Shown: positions 48,346-57,264, counted from the stretch's first letter. The stretch is DNA of 64,000 nucleotides from Dongia sedimenti (GCA_030715195.1 JAUYVI010000003.1:400960-464959), one strand, 5' to 3'. Made by a program: numbers and translations. Notes: generated by a model from the letters alone, not told the origin.

Positions 48346-49044
48346 ATGGATCGTGTATTGGGACGAGGTGGGATCCGCGCTGCGGGAGCCATCCTCTTGG
48401 CATTCGCCGCCATTTTGATGGGCGGCGCCGCTCCGAGCGCCGCCGCGAGCTATTCACTCGCCTTTACAGGGGCTGTCACAGCCATCCCAGGTCCCCCCGG
48501 TGGCCTGTTCGGGACACTTGGACTCGTCGCCGGCGACTTTGTGTCCGGCACCGTGACCATTAACAGCTTCAACGCAGATATCTACAGCTCCGGCCCGGTC
48601 AGTACCGTCTTCAGTCAGCCCTCGGTCGCCTATTCCTTTCATCTCGAACATCCCGGCGCGATCGACATGACCATCTCGGATACTGGTCCTGGTGATATCG
48701 TGACCGCTGGAACTCCGTCGACAAAGAGCGGGATGCAGTTTCAGCTCTTCGGCGCCAAGTCCTATTTTGAACTCACATTCCAGACCGACGTCACCGGCGG
48801 TCCGCTTACCACGCTTGCCGCGCTACCCTCGACGGCGACCGAGCTCATCGCCCTGTTCGGCGGGACCACGCCTCAAGCAAGAGGAATGTATACCCTTGAT
48901 GGTTTCGGAACGGTCATGTTCGACATCGCTTTCTCTGCCACCGCCGTAACCCCGATTCCGGCAGCGCTGCCGCTGTTCCTCTCCGCTTTGGGTGGGCTCG
49001 GTCTCTTAGCCCGGCGGCGGCGCGTCCGAGAAAAAACCGCCTAG
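48346..49044 (+). CDS. VPLPA-CTERM sorting-domain surface protein
   Basis: A 232-residue exported protein. The signal peptide is long (GAILLAFAAILMGGAAPSAAA, cleavage near 35). The body is Gly/Thr/Ser/Phe-rich and probably beta-stranded. The C-terminus is a textbook exosortase-type tripartite signal: TPIPAALPLF, a hydrophobic helix LSALGGLGLLA, then RRRR. Proteins of this class are cut by an exosortase (XrtD-type for VPLPA) and delivered to the surface or exopolysaccharide matrix. No exosortase gene is in the window. Codon use is visibly less GC-rich than its neighbours, suggesting transfer. A run of G's 5-12 bases upstream serves as ribosome site. Confidence 0.85.
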   Translation: MDRVLGRGGIRAAGAILLAFAAILMGGAAPSAAASYSLAFTGAVTAIPGPPGGLFGTLGLVAGDFVSGTVTINSFNADIYSSGPVSTVFSQPSVAYSFHLEHPGAIDMTISDTGPGDIVTAGTPSTKSGMQFQLFGAKSYFELTFQTDVTGGPLTTLAALPSTATELIALFGGTTPQARGMYTLDGFGTVMFDIAFSATAVTPIPAALPLFLSALGGLGLLARRRRVREKTA

Positions 49045-49072
49045 AGGAACCGGAACCGCGCATAGGCCGCAG

Positions 49073-49113
49073 TCAGCGACATCCCGCTTTTGACCGCGTC
49101 GCGGAACCCGTCT
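49073..49113. repeat. 41-bp imperfect direct repeat, right copy
   Basis: Partner of 48072-48112. On the minus strand this copy lies in an open stretch of about 37 codons that is in frame with, and directly after, the TAG of the PAS_5 gene, ending at a stop just after the VPLPA-CTERM gene. Confidence 0.7.
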
Positions 49114-49151
49114 GGCCATGCGGTCCCGCTAGCGCGTCTGCGGCGCTGGGG

Positions 49152-49694
49152 CTAGGGCAGCGGTGTCCGGCTCAGGCAGCGGTCGATGCGGTCGCAGTGA
49201 TCGGGATGCGTGCAGTTGGGCGGCTGGCCGTTGTCGAGCAGATAGGCGCATTTGAAATCGAGCGCGGCGGCGAGCGCGGTCACCTGGCCGGCCGCGTCGC
49301 TCAGGGGCACGACCATGCGGTCGTATTCGACATAGCGATCACCCATCATCAGGCTGTGGGTGCAGAAGACCGGCCGGACTTCGGCAATCGCGGTTTCGTA
49401 TTGCTGCTGGATGACGGATCGCGCCTCGCCAAGCGGCATCTGATCCAAGGAAAGGCCGGTCAGTCTCAAGCCGAAGCGGTCGTCGATTTCCGTGCCGGCG
49501 AGGCGGCAGCTGAATGCATGTCCAGACCCGCTCGGTGCCGGCGCGACATCGATCAGCAACAGGTTGGGTAGGATCGCCTTCAGTTCGATGGGATCGAGTT
49601 CGGTGCGGCTCGGCATGGCGCGTTCGCCACGCTTGCCATGCCACCAGTCCAGCAGCGCCTGGGTCGCCATTCTATCGCTTGCCATCCAAATCAT
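49152..49694 (-). CDS. PAS_5 domain protein
   Basis: A 180-residue protein matching the alphaproteobacterial PAS_5 pattern: LLDWWHGKRGERAMPSRTELDP, LKAILPNLLLIDV, FSCRLAGTEIDDRFGLRLTGLSLDQM, then YVEYDRMVVPLSD. No output domain; such single PAS proteins may act as small-molecule-binding adaptors. The tail has three Cys (NCTHPDHCDRIDRC) that could bind metal. A second ATG three codons downstream is an alternative start. In-frame sequence continues past the TAG with Arg-rich residues, hinting at an older longer form. Confidence 0.8.
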   Translation of the reverse strand: MIWMASDRMATQALLDWWHGKRGERAMPSRTELDPIELKAILPNLLLIDVAPAPSGSGHAFSCRLAGTEIDDRFGLRLTGLSLDQMPLGEARSVIQQQYETAIAEVRPVFCTHSLMMGDRYVEYDRMVVPLSDAAGQVTALAAALDFKCAYLLDNGQPPNCTHPDHCDRIDRCLSRTPLP

Positions 49695-49798
49695 GTGCCC
49701 CGTGTCGGATGGCCTGGCCTTGATCTATGACAATGACGCCCCGACTTGATCTGTGACAGCCCGACGCAACAATACCCTCAAGCGGCCGCAGGGGCGGC

Positions 49799-50953
49799 TC
49801 AGCCCGTCATCCCGCTCCGCTTCTTGGCGACTTGGCTGATCGGCACCAGGACGAAACCCCTGGCCTGCGCTTCGGGGATCCATTCGCGCAAGGCTTCGAC
49901 CGTGTCGCGATGCGGGTGGCCGATCGCGACGGCGACGCCGTGCTTGCGGGCGATCGCCTCGGTGCGGGCGAGCTCCTTCATGATGTCGGCCGCGTCGATC
50001 ACGTCGTCCAGGAAGACGTCGCGCTGTAGATGGGTGACGCCGATCTCCGCCGCGAGCGAATCGCCGACCGAATTGGCGATGGTGCGGGAATCGAGGAACA
50101 GCAGGCCGCGTTCCTTCAGCGCCTGCAGGACCACGCGCATGCCGGCGGCGTTCTGGGTGAACTTGCTGCCCATGTGATTGTTGATGCCGACATAGCCCTG
50201 GAACTGGGCGAGGCCCCAATCGAGCCGCCGCGCGATCTCATCGGCGCTCAAGTTGGTGAGCAGCGCATTCTTTCCCGGATCGGCGTCACGGTTGATCGGC
50301 TCCATCGGCACATGGACCATGATCTCGTGGCCGGCGCGATGTGCTTCGGCCGCGATCTTCGCCGCATTGGGCGCATAGGTCATGATCGACAGCGTGACCG
50401 GCGCCGGGAGGCCGAGCGCGCCCGGCACGTCCGCCGGTGCTGCGCCGACATCGTCGAGCACGATGGCGATGATCGGCCGGTTGCCGGCATCGACCGAGGC
50501 GACGGCGTTCTTCAACCAGGCCGGCTCGGGCGCCGGCCCGGGCTCTGCGGGCTGGGGCGTCGGCGCGAAGCCCGGCGCGGGCTGCGGCTCCGCTGATTGC
50601 GGCACCGGCGCCGGTTCGCTCACCGCCGGCGGCGCGGCCTCGGTCACCGGCGCCTCCTCTTGTTCCGGCGGCACGGGTTCGGTTTGCTCGATATAGGCTG
50701 GCGGCATCGCCGGCGCGACGGGCTTCGCCTGCTGAGGCGGCGCGACTTGCGCCACCTGCGTCTCCGGCGCCCGCCTGCCGTCGAGCCAGGTGAGGCCGAC
50801 GCCGACGCTCAAGCCGATGGCGAGGCCGATGCCGAGCCCGATCACGAACACCGAAGAATGCGGCGGGCGATAGGCCAGCGCCTTCTTCGGAAGTTTCCGC
50901 CATGTCGCGATGCGACGGCTGAGGGTGGGTTTCTTCGATCGGCGCGGCGCCAT
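49799..50953 (-). CDS. divergent polysaccharide deacetylase (DUF610 family)
   Basis: A 384-residue protein: N-terminal basic stretch, one membrane helix (about 33-58), a Pro/Ala/Glu-rich periplasmic spacer (about 70-145), then the deacetylase-like barrel with IIAIVLDDVG near 165, HEIMVHVPMEP near 207, GINNHMGSKFTQ near 255 and VAIGHPHRDT near 345. The Asp-Asp and His residues could form the metal site. It would act on a periplasmic glycan, perhaps peptidoglycan. It lies 4 bases downstream of the P-type ATPase-like gene, not next to the envC/ctpA genes it often accompanies. Confidence 0.87.
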   Translation of the reverse strand: MAPRRSKKPTLSRRIATWRKLPKKALAYRPPHSSVFVIGLGIGLAIGLSVGVGLTWLDGRRAPETQVAQVAPPQQAKPVAPAMPPAYIEQTEPVPPEQEEAPVTEAAPPAVSEPAPVPQSAEPQPAPGFAPTPQPAEPGPAPEPAWLKNAVASVDAGNRPIIAIVLDDVGAAPADVPGALGLPAPVTLSIMTYAPNAAKIAAEAHRAGHEIMVHVPMEPINRDADPGKNALLTNLSADEIARRLDWGLAQFQGYVGINNHMGSKFTQNAAGMRVVLQALKERGLLFLDSRTIANSVGDSLAAEIGVTHLQRDVFLDDVIDAADIMKELARTEAIARKHGVAVAIGHPHRDTVEALREWIPEAQARGFVLVPISQVAKKRSGMTG

Positions 50954-50957
50954 TGCT

Positions 50958-52922
50958 CTAGTCTTCCTCGTCGATCTCGGTCGCGGTCGAGGTCACGAAG
51001 CCGAGCAGCTGCGCATTGGCGATGACGCCCACGAGGCCGATCAACGCGGCCAGCACCAGGATCGCGGCGGAGGATTGCCCGTTCGCGATCAGCCAGAGGC
51101 CGGGCAGGGTGAAGACCGCTGCCAGCAGATAGCCGAACTTCTCGCGCCTTCTGGTGTCGCGGCAAAGGCGCAGCAGATCCAGGATCAGCCGCGGATCCTC
51201 GCGCGCGGTTGCCGCGGCCCAGTCGCCGGCCACGGCCGGCACGGCGTCGCCGGCGACCGGCATCCCCATCAGCAGCCGCGGTCCCACCGGCGCATCCGGC
51301 ACCGGATCGCCGCGATGCTGCACGATCACCGGCTTGAGCCCCAGCGTGCTCCATTCGGTCGCCATTGCCTTCCGGGCCAAGGTGTCGTCCTCCACGAAGC
51401 GCAGGCCGAGATAGCGCGCGAGCTCGGCGCCGCCTTCGGCGCCGCGGCGATCCAGCAGCGCGCCGGTCAAGCCGGATCGCTTGGCATTCTTGCACATCTC
51501 CGAGGCGCCCGGCTTCAGCCGCTCGCCGCCGATGATGACGCCGATCAGCACCGGCGCCGGCGTCACCTGCGCCACCCAAAGCGCGCGCCGGCCGGTGGTC
51601 AGGCTCTCGCGCGCCTGGTTCTCCAGCAGCGAGGTGCGGATGCCCTGATCCGCCACCCAGTCGCGGGTGCCGGCGATCAGCCCCTGCCCGCCCTGGGTCA
51701 GGGCCCGCAGGCCGAAGCCGGTCTCCAGGATCTCGTCGGTCCATTCGGCCAGGGGCGCGAGGCGCAGCTTGCGCGACACCGCATAGCGCAACAGCGCCCG
51801 CGCCCAGACGCCATGGCTCGATTGCGCGATGCTGGCGGCGGCGGCGACCAGCTCGACCGCCTCGACATCGATCGCGGGATGGATGGCGACGATCTCCATC
51901 TCCGGCCGCGTCACCACGCCGCCGCGTCCGCAGACCAGGGCGCTGATATCGGCCAGGGCATCGATCACCGCGGTACCGTTCAGCACCCAGCCGAGCTTCC
52001 GCGCCCGCCGCACCACCTTGGCATGGATCAGCGGCCGCACCAGGCCGAGCGCCACCGGCGTCGCGACGCAGAGCACCAGCAGGCCGAGTTCCAGACGCAG
52101 CGCCGGCAGCGCCGCGCCGGTCATCGCCAGCACCACGGCGAGCGCCAGCAGGCCGATGAAGATCAGCAGCGCCTTCGCATGAATCATCTTCGGAAACAAA
52201 GCGGCGGCGGTGAAGGCCGGTGCCGCCGCCGGCGCTTCCACCATGGGATCGATGGTGAGGCGGCCGTCGCCGTTGCGGGCGCCGCGATGGACGATGTCCC
52301 CGGCGCCGCGCAGGCTGCCCAAGGGCGAGCCGCCGGCCAGACCGTCATCGACCTCGGATCGCCCGCCGATCACGAAGCCGTCGAACGGAATGAGCGTACC
52401 CGGCTCGACCGTCACCGCCGCCACGACGGGGCTCGGCGGCAGGCGCGGCTTGCGGCCCGGCCCGGCCAGCAGCCGGCGCCCGAGCACCGCGGCGGCGACG
52501 ATCCCGTCGGCCAGGGCGAGGGCGGCGAGCCCGGATTCCAGGTGCCAGGAATCGCCGCGTTCCAGGCCGAACAGGATGCCCGCAACCAGGCCCGCATCGG
52601 CGCCGAGCGCCAGCAGGAAGCGGCCGGAGATCCGCAGGTTGAGCAGGTCGGTGACGGCGTCGATCTGGACCCGCTTGCCGAAGCCCAGGCAGACCAGGAT
52701 CGAGACCGCCGCGATCAGCCAGTAATTTCGCTGCAAATCGGGCCAGAGGCTGAAATCCTGGCCCGGCGCGGTGGCCGCCAGGATCAGCCCGGCCAGCCCG
52801 AGGAACACCAGGAAGGCGCCGGCCACGGCCAGCCAGGGACTGCGGACCCAGGAAGGGCCTGTCCGGGTTGCGCTTTCCGGCGCCGCACCCTCTAGACGCG
52901 GCTTGCTTCCCTCCTCCAACAT
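50958..52922 (-). CDS. pseudo-P-type ATPase: polytopic membrane protein with lost catalytic motifs
   Basis: A 654-residue protein that follows the domain order of a P1-type ATPase (heavy-metal/Kdp-like). About two helices at 28-50 and 65-85 and two more near 105-150; an actuator-like domain (VEPGTLIPFDGFVIGGRSEVDDG near 172); helices near 250-300 with LCVATPVALGLVRP where CPCALGLATP or its Kdp equivalent would be; then the catalytic region. The phosphorylated Asp of DKTGT is replaced: LADISALVCGRGGVVTRPE has Gly 332 at that site. The actuator Glu (TGES) is GGSP, and GDGINDAP has become GDPVPDAP. A final helix pair lies near 600-645. The frame is intact over 2 kb, so it is kept as a protein that cannot pump by the usual cycle. 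Function unknown. Confidence 0.78.
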   Translation of the reverse strand: MLEEGSKPRLEGAAPESATRTGPSWVRSPWLAVAGAFLVFLGLAGLILAATAPGQDFSLWPDLQRNYWLIAAVSILVCLGFGKRVQIDAVTDLLNLRISGRFLLALGADAGLVAGILFGLERGDSWHLESGLAALALADGIVAAAVLGRRLLAGPGRKPRLPPSPVVAAVTVEPGTLIPFDGFVIGGRSEVDDGLAGGSPLGSLRGAGDIVHRGARNGDGRLTIDPMVEAPAAAPAFTAAALFPKMIHAKALLIFIGLLALAVVLAMTGAALPALRLELGLLVLCVATPVALGLVRPLIHAKVVRRARKLGWVLNGTAVIDALADISALVCGRGGVVTRPEMEIVAIHPAIDVEAVELVAAAASIAQSSHGVWARALLRYAVSRKLRLAPLAEWTDEILETGFGLRALTQGGQGLIAGTRDWVADQGIRTSLLENQARESLTTGRRALWVAQVTPAPVLIGVIIGGERLKPGASEMCKNAKRSGLTGALLDRRGAEGGAELARYLGLRFVEDDTLARKAMATEWSTLGLKPVIVQHRGDPVPDAPVGPRLLMGMPVAGDAVPAVAGDWAAATAREDPRLILDLLRLCRDTRRREKFGYLLAAVFTLPGLWLIANGQSSAAILVLAALIGLVGVIANAQLLGFVTSTATEIDEED

Positions 52923-52968
52923 CGCCTGCTAAACTTCTCGCCCGACTGCTGAATTGGCCTCTTTAACG

Positions 52969-53568
52969 ATGTTCATCCTAATCGACAACTACGACAGCTT
53001 CACCTACAACCTGTTCCACTATCTGGGGGAACTGGGCGCCAGGCTCGAAGTCCATCGCAACGACAAGATCACCGTCGATGAAGTGATGGCCAAGCATCCG
53101 CAGGGCATCATTCTCTCGCCCGGCCCGTGCACCCCCGACACCGCCGGCATCTGCCTCGAGCTCATCAAGCGCGCCGCCGCGGCCAAGGTGCCGCTGTTCG
53201 GCGTCTGCCTCGGCCATCAGGCGATCGGCCAGGTGTTCGGCGGCGAGGTCGTGCGCGCACCGAAGCCGATGCACGGCAAGGTCTCGAAGGTGCACCACAC
53301 CGGCAAGGGCGTGTTCCGCGACGTGCCGAACGATTTCGACGCCACGCGCTATCATTCGCTCACCGTGGAGCCCTCGACCTTCCCGGCCGCGCTTGAGATC
53401 ACGGCCACCAGCGACGACGGCGTGATCCAGGGCCTGCAGCACAAGACCCTGCCGCTCTTCGGCGTGCAGTTCCACCCGGAGAGCATCGCCTCCGAGCACG
53501 GCCACAAGATCCTCGCCAATTTCCTGCAGGATTGCGGCACCAATCTCCGCATGGACAAGGTTGCGTAA
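52969..53568 (+). CDS. trpG: anthranilate synthase glutaminase subunit TrpG
   Basis: A 199-residue class I glutamine amidotransferase. MFILIDNYDSFTYNL opens it; the nucleophile Cys is in GVCLGHQAIG near 84, and the His-Glu pair is in GVQFHPESIASEHG near 172. It gives ammonia to TrpE and may also serve p-aminobenzoate synthesis. I chose the ATG at 52969 to match the family N-terminus; no clear ribosome site precedes it, and an upstream ATG (52954) would add five residues. First gene of trpGDC-moaC-moeA. Confidence 0.95.
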   Translation: MFILIDNYDSFTYNLFHYLGELGARLEVHRNDKITVDEVMAKHPQGIILSPGPCTPDTAGICLELIKRAAAAKVPLFGVCLGHQAIGQVFGGEVVRAPKPMHGKVSKVHHTGKGVFRDVPNDFDATRYHSLTVEPSTFPAALEITATSDDGVIQGLQHKTLPLFGVQFHPESIASEHGHKILANFLQDCGTNLRMDKVA

Positions 53569-53569
53569 G

Positions 53570-54622
53570 ATGAACGCGCCCGTTCTGCCGGCCGCCGCGG
53601 CCGTCGACTTCAAGGGCCTGCTGGGCGTCGTCGCCCAAGGCAAGCCGCTCACCCAGGCCCAGGCCGAAGCCGCCTTCGGCGCGATCATGGCCGGCGAAGT
53701 CACGCCGGCGCAGATCGGCGCCTTCCTGATGGCGCTCCGCGTCCGCGGCGAGACGGTCGAGGAGATGACCGCCGCCGTGAAGGTGATGCGCGAGAAGATG
53801 ACCCGCATCACCGCCCCGGCGAAGGCGATCGATGTCTGCGGCACCGGCGGCGACCACGCCGGCACGCTCAACATCTCGACCCCGGTCGCGATCATCTGCG
53901 CCGCCTGCGATGTCGCCGTGGCCAAGCACGGCAACCGCGCGGCCTCATCGAAGAGCGGCGCCGCCGACGTGCTCTCCGCGCTCGGCGTCAACCTCGAGGC
54001 GGACATGGCGACGCTCGAGCGCGCGCTGGCCGAGATCGGCACCTGCTTCCTCTGGGCGCAGAAGCATCACAGCGCGATGCGCCATGTCGGGCCGACCCGC
54101 GCCGAGCTCGGCACGCGCACGATCTTCAACCTGATGGGCCCGATGTCCAACCCGGCCGGCGTCAAGCGCCAGCTGCTCGGCGTCTTCTCCGGCGATTGGC
54201 TGGAGCCGATGGCGCAGGTGCTGCGCAATCTCGGCACCGAGCATGCCTGGCTGGTGCATGGCAGCGACGGGCTCGATGAGATCACCACCACCGGCCCGAC
54301 CCGCGTGGTCGAGCTGCGTCATGGCGCGATCCGCGGCTTCACCATTGCGCCGGAGGATTTCGGCATCGCGCGTTCCGATGCCGAAGCGCTGAAGGGCGGC
54401 GATGCTTCGACGAATGCGCAAGCCATCCGCGCTTTGTTCGAAGGCGTGCAAGGTTCCTATCGCGACATCGTGCTGCTCAATGCCGCCGCGGCCCTTGTCA
54501 TCGCGGAGCGGGCTTCCGATATGCCCTCTGCGCTGGTGCTCGCCGCCGATGCTCTCGACACCGGCAAGGCCAAGCGCGTTCTGGCCGATCTCGTCCGCAT
54601 CACGAATTCAGGTCACGCATGA
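53570..54622 (+). CDS. trpD: anthranilate phosphoribosyltransferase
   Basis: A 350-residue enzyme joining anthranilate to PRPP. Motifs: [18 protein letters not shown] near 92 (PRPP loop), [21 protein letters not shown] near 124, and [31 protein letters not shown] near 165. It starts 1 base after trpG and overlaps trpC by four bases. Confidence 0.96.
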   Translation: MNAPVLPAAAAVDFKGLLGVVAQGKPLTQAQAEAAFGAIMAGEVTPAQIGAFLMALRVRGETVEEMTAAVKVMREKMTRITAPAKAIDVCGTGGDHAGTLNISTPVAIICAACDVAVAKHGNRAASSKSGAADVLSALGVNLEADMATLERALAEIGTCFLWAQKHHSAMRHVGPTRAELGTRTIFNLMGPMSNPAGVKRQLLGVFSGDWLEPMAQVLRNLGTEHAWLVHGSDGLDEITTTGPTRVVELRHGAIRGFTIAPEDFGIARSDAEALKGGDASTNAQAIRALFEGVQGSYRDIVLLNAAAALVIAERASDMPSALVLAADALDTGKAKRVLADLVRITNSGHA

Positions 54623-55461
54623 GCGACGTCCTCGCGAAGATCTGCACCGATAAGCGCGAGCATATCGCCGCGCGCAAACGCGCCGTTTCCCCGTCCGAAA
54701 TCATCGCTTCCGCCGATGGGCGCAACCGCATGGATCCGCCGCGCGGCTTCGCCAAACGGCTGGAGCAGGTCATCGGTGCCGGCAAGTTCGGCCTCATCGC
54801 CGAGATCAAGCGCGCCTCGCCGTCGAAGGGCCTGATCCGCGCCGATTTCGATCCGCCGGCGCTGGCGCGGGCCTATCGCGACGGCGGCGCCAGCTGCATC
54901 AGCGTGCTGACCGATTTCCCCTACTTCCAGGGCGAGGACGGGTTCCTGACCGCGGTGCGCGCGACCGTCGACCTGCCGCTGCTGCGCAAGGATTTCATGC
55001 TGGAGCCCTACCAGATTTATGAATCGCGCGCGCTCGGCGCCGATTGCATCCTGCTGATCATGGCGGCGCTCGAAGATGCCCAAGCCGCGGAACTGGCGGC
55101 ATTGGCCGACGATCTCGGCATGGACAGCCTGGTCGAGGTCCACAATGCCGAGGAGCTGGACCGCGCGCTGAAGCTCGATGCCAAGCTGATCGGCGTCAAC
55201 AACCGCAACCTGAAGACGCTCACCGTCGATCTCGCGGTGACCGAAGCGCTGGCGCCCAGCGTGCCGCGCGACCGCATCCTGGTCGCCGAGAGCGGCCTCA
55301 ACACGACCGCGGATCTCGAGCGCATGCACCGCATCGGCGCCTCGGCCTTCCTGGTCGGCGAGAGCTTGATGCGCCAGCCGGACGTCACCGCGGCCACCCA
55401 GGCGCTGCTCGGCAGTCGCGCACCGCTTCCGGCAGATTCAGCACGGCGCTTGAGCGCCTGA
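54619..55461 (+). CDS. trpC: indole-3-glycerol phosphate synthase
   Basis: A 280-residue TIM barrel. Catalytic pieces: [15 protein letters not shown] near 57 (Lys and Ser), LTDFPYFQG near 97, [27 protein letters not shown] near 116, VNNRNLKT near 193 and VAESGLNT near 222. It closes the indole ring. ATGA overlap with trpD. It is not fused to TrpF, whose gene is elsewhere. Confidence 0.96.
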   Translation: MSDVLAKICTDKREHIAARKRAVSPSEIIASADGRNRMDPPRGFAKRLEQVIGAGKFGLIAEIKRASPSKGLIRADFDPPALARAYRDGGASCISVLTDFPYFQGEDGFLTAVRATVDLPLLRKDFMLEPYQIYESRALGADCILLIMAALEDAQAAELAALADDLGMDSLVEVHNAEELDRALKLDAKLIGVNNRNLKTLTVDLAVTEALAPSVPRDRILVAESGLNTTADLERMHRIGASAFLVGESLMRQPDVTAATQALLGSRAPLPADSARRLSA

Positions 55462-55471
55462 TCTATCCCCG

Positions 55472-55948
55472 ATGACCCGCCTCACCCATTTCGATGCCGA
55501 GGGCAATGCCCGCATGGTCGACGTCTCCGAGAAATCGGAGACCGAGCGCATCGCCGTCGCCAAGGGCGCCGTCATCATGGCGCCGGAGACGCTGGCGCTG
55601 ATCCGTGCCGGCAACGTCAAGAAGGGTGATGTCCTGTCCGTGGCGCAGCTCGCCGGCATCATGGGAGCGAAGCGCACCCCGGACCTGATCCCGCTCTGTC
55701 ATCCGCTGGCGCTCTCCTCGGTCAAGGTCGAGCTCTCGATCGACGAGGCCCAGTCCGCCGTCGCGATCGCGGCGACCTGCAAGCTGAAGGGCCGGACCGG
55801 CGTCGAGATGGAGGCCTTGACTGCCGTCTCGGTCGCGGCCCTGACCGTCTATGACATGGTGAAGGCGGTCGATAAGGGCATGCGCATCACCGACATCCGC
55901 CTGACGCACAAGAGCGGCGGCAAGTCCGGCACCTTCGAGGCCCCATGA
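55472..55948 (+). CDS. moaC: cyclic pyranopterin monophosphate synthase MoaC
   Basis: A 158-residue molybdenum cofactor enzyme acting after MoaA. Family pieces: [33 protein letters not shown] near 68 with the catalytic His, [23 protein letters not shown] near 110 and KSGGKSG at the C-terminus. It lies 10 bases after trpC and 13 bases before moeA; the trpC-moaC-moeA-lexA order is widely kept in alphaproteobacteria. Confidence 0.96.
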   Translation: MTRLTHFDAEGNARMVDVSEKSETERIAVAKGAVIMAPETLALIRAGNVKKGDVLSVAQLAGIMGAKRTPDLIPLCHPLALSSVKVELSIDEAQSAVAIAATCKLKGRTGVEMEALTAVSVAALTVYDMVKAVDKGMRITDIRLTHKSGGKSGTFEAP

Positions 55949-55961
55949 AGGCGATCGGCTG

Positions 55962-57173
55962 ATGATCTCCGTGCCGGATGCAACCGCGCGGATTCTGTCC
56001 GCCTTCGCGCCGCTCGGACCGGAGATCGTGGCGCTCGACCAGGCCCTCGGCCGCGTGCTCAGCCTTCCGGTGACCGCCCGCCTGGATCATCCGCCGCAAG
56101 CCGTCTCCGCCATGGACGGCTACGCGGTCCGGTCGGAAGACGTCCAGCAGCTTCCGGTCCGGTTGAAGGTCGTCGAAGCGATCGCCGCCGGCACCCTCCC
56201 CGCGCGCGCGATCGGCGCGGGCGAAGCCGCGCGCATCTTCACCGGCGCCGCCTTGCCGCAAGGCGCCGATGCGATCGTCATCCAGGAGAACACCGAGAAA
56301 GACGGCGACCATGTGCGCATCGTCGATGGCGGCCCTGCGATCAAGGGCAAGCATATCCGCGCGACCGGCAACGATTTCGCCCAAGGCCAGGTCGGCGTCG
56401 CCGCCGGGCGTCGCCTGACACCCTCCGATATTGGCCTCGCCGCGGCGATGAACTGGCCCTGGCTCACCGTCACCAGGCAGCCCCGGGTCGCCATCATCTC
56501 CACCGGCAACGAGCTGGTGCAGCCGGGCGAGACCCTGGCACCCGGCCAGATCATCGCCTCCAACGGCTTCGCCCTCGCCGCCTTTGTCGCCCAGTGCGGC
56601 GGCGAAGCCATCAATCTCGGGATCGCCCGCGATGAGGAGTCTTCCCTCGCCGATCTGATCGACCGCGCCGCCGGCGCCGACCTGCTGCTGACCAGCGGCG
56701 GCGCCTCGGTCGGCGAGCACGACCTCGTGAAAGGCGTGCTGAAAGCGAAGGGCATGGTGCTCGATTTCTGGAAGATCGCCATGCGTCCGGGCAAGCCGCT
56801 GATGTTCGGCACCCTGGGAACCGCGGGCGGCGCGCTGAAGGTGATCGGCCTTCCGGGCAATCCGGTCTCGGCCCTGGTGACGGCGACCCTGTTCGTCGGC
56901 CCGGCGATCGCGCGCATGCTGGGTGAGACGGATGTCGGCCCCCGCATCGTCAAGGCGCGGCTCGGCATCGATCTCCCCGCCAACGACGTGCGGCAGGACT
57001 ATCTCCGCTCCGCCGTCACCGAGGATGCGCAGGGCTTCATCGCCACCCCCTTCGGCAAGCAGGACAGCGCCATGCTCTCGGCCCTGTCGCGCTCCGGCGG
57101 CCTAGTGATCCGGGCGCCCCATGCCCCGGCCGCCAAGGCCGGATCCGAGGTCGAAATGGTCCGGCTCGGCTAG
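55962..57173 (+). CDS. moeA: molybdopterin molybdenumtransferase MoeA
   Basis: A 403-residue enzyme inserting molybdate into adenylated molybdopterin. Domains: N-terminal MoeA (PPQAVSAMDGYAVR near 45, FTGAALPQGADAIVIQE near 92), the MoCF-binding core (ISTGNELVQPGE near 180, LTSGGASVGEHD near 245), and MRPGKPLMFG then GLPGNPVSALV near 300; C-terminal domain IV follows. ATG follows moaC by 13 bases. Confidence 0.96.
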   Translation: MISVPDATARILSAFAPLGPEIVALDQALGRVLSLPVTARLDHPPQAVSAMDGYAVRSEDVQQLPVRLKVVEAIAAGTLPARAIGAGEAARIFTGAALPQGADAIVIQENTEKDGDHVRIVDGGPAIKGKHIRATGNDFAQGQVGVAAGRRLTPSDIGLAAAMNWPWLTVTRQPRVAIISTGNELVQPGETLAPGQIIASNGFALAAFVAQCGGEAINLGIARDEESSLADLIDRAAGADLLLTSGGASVGEHDLVKGVLKAKGMVLDFWKIAMRPGKPLMFGTLGTAGGALKVIGLPGNPVSALVTATLFVGPAIARMLGETDVGPRIVKARLGIDLPANDVRQDYLRSAVTEDAQGFIATPFGKQDSAMLSALSRSGGLVIRAPHAPAAKAGSEVEMVRLG

Positions 57174-57234
57174 GTGGAACCCGGGCCCGGTCACAATGTC
57201 TCCTGACAAGTTCTGTCGGGAAGTTGCGACTCGC

Positions 57235-57264
57235 TTGACTTTTCCACACGAACCAAACTAGAAC
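57235..57264 (+). promoter_or_regulatory. lexA promoter with LexA box GAAC-N7-GAAC
   Basis: A -35 TTGACT (57235-57240) and, after 18 bases, a -10 TAGAAC (57259-57264). The direct repeat GAAC-CAAACTA-GAAC (57250-57264) overlaps the -10. It is the reverse complement of GTTC-N7-GTTC, the alphaproteobacterial LexA recognition sequence, so lexA is autoregulated. It lies 102 bases upstream of the ATG. Confidence 0.85.

Noticed and set aside
48061..48413. Short open frames on both strands in the gap before the VPLPA-CTERM gene
   Set aside because: No ribosome sites, Pro/Arg-rich low-information peptides; treated as non-coding with a repeat copy.
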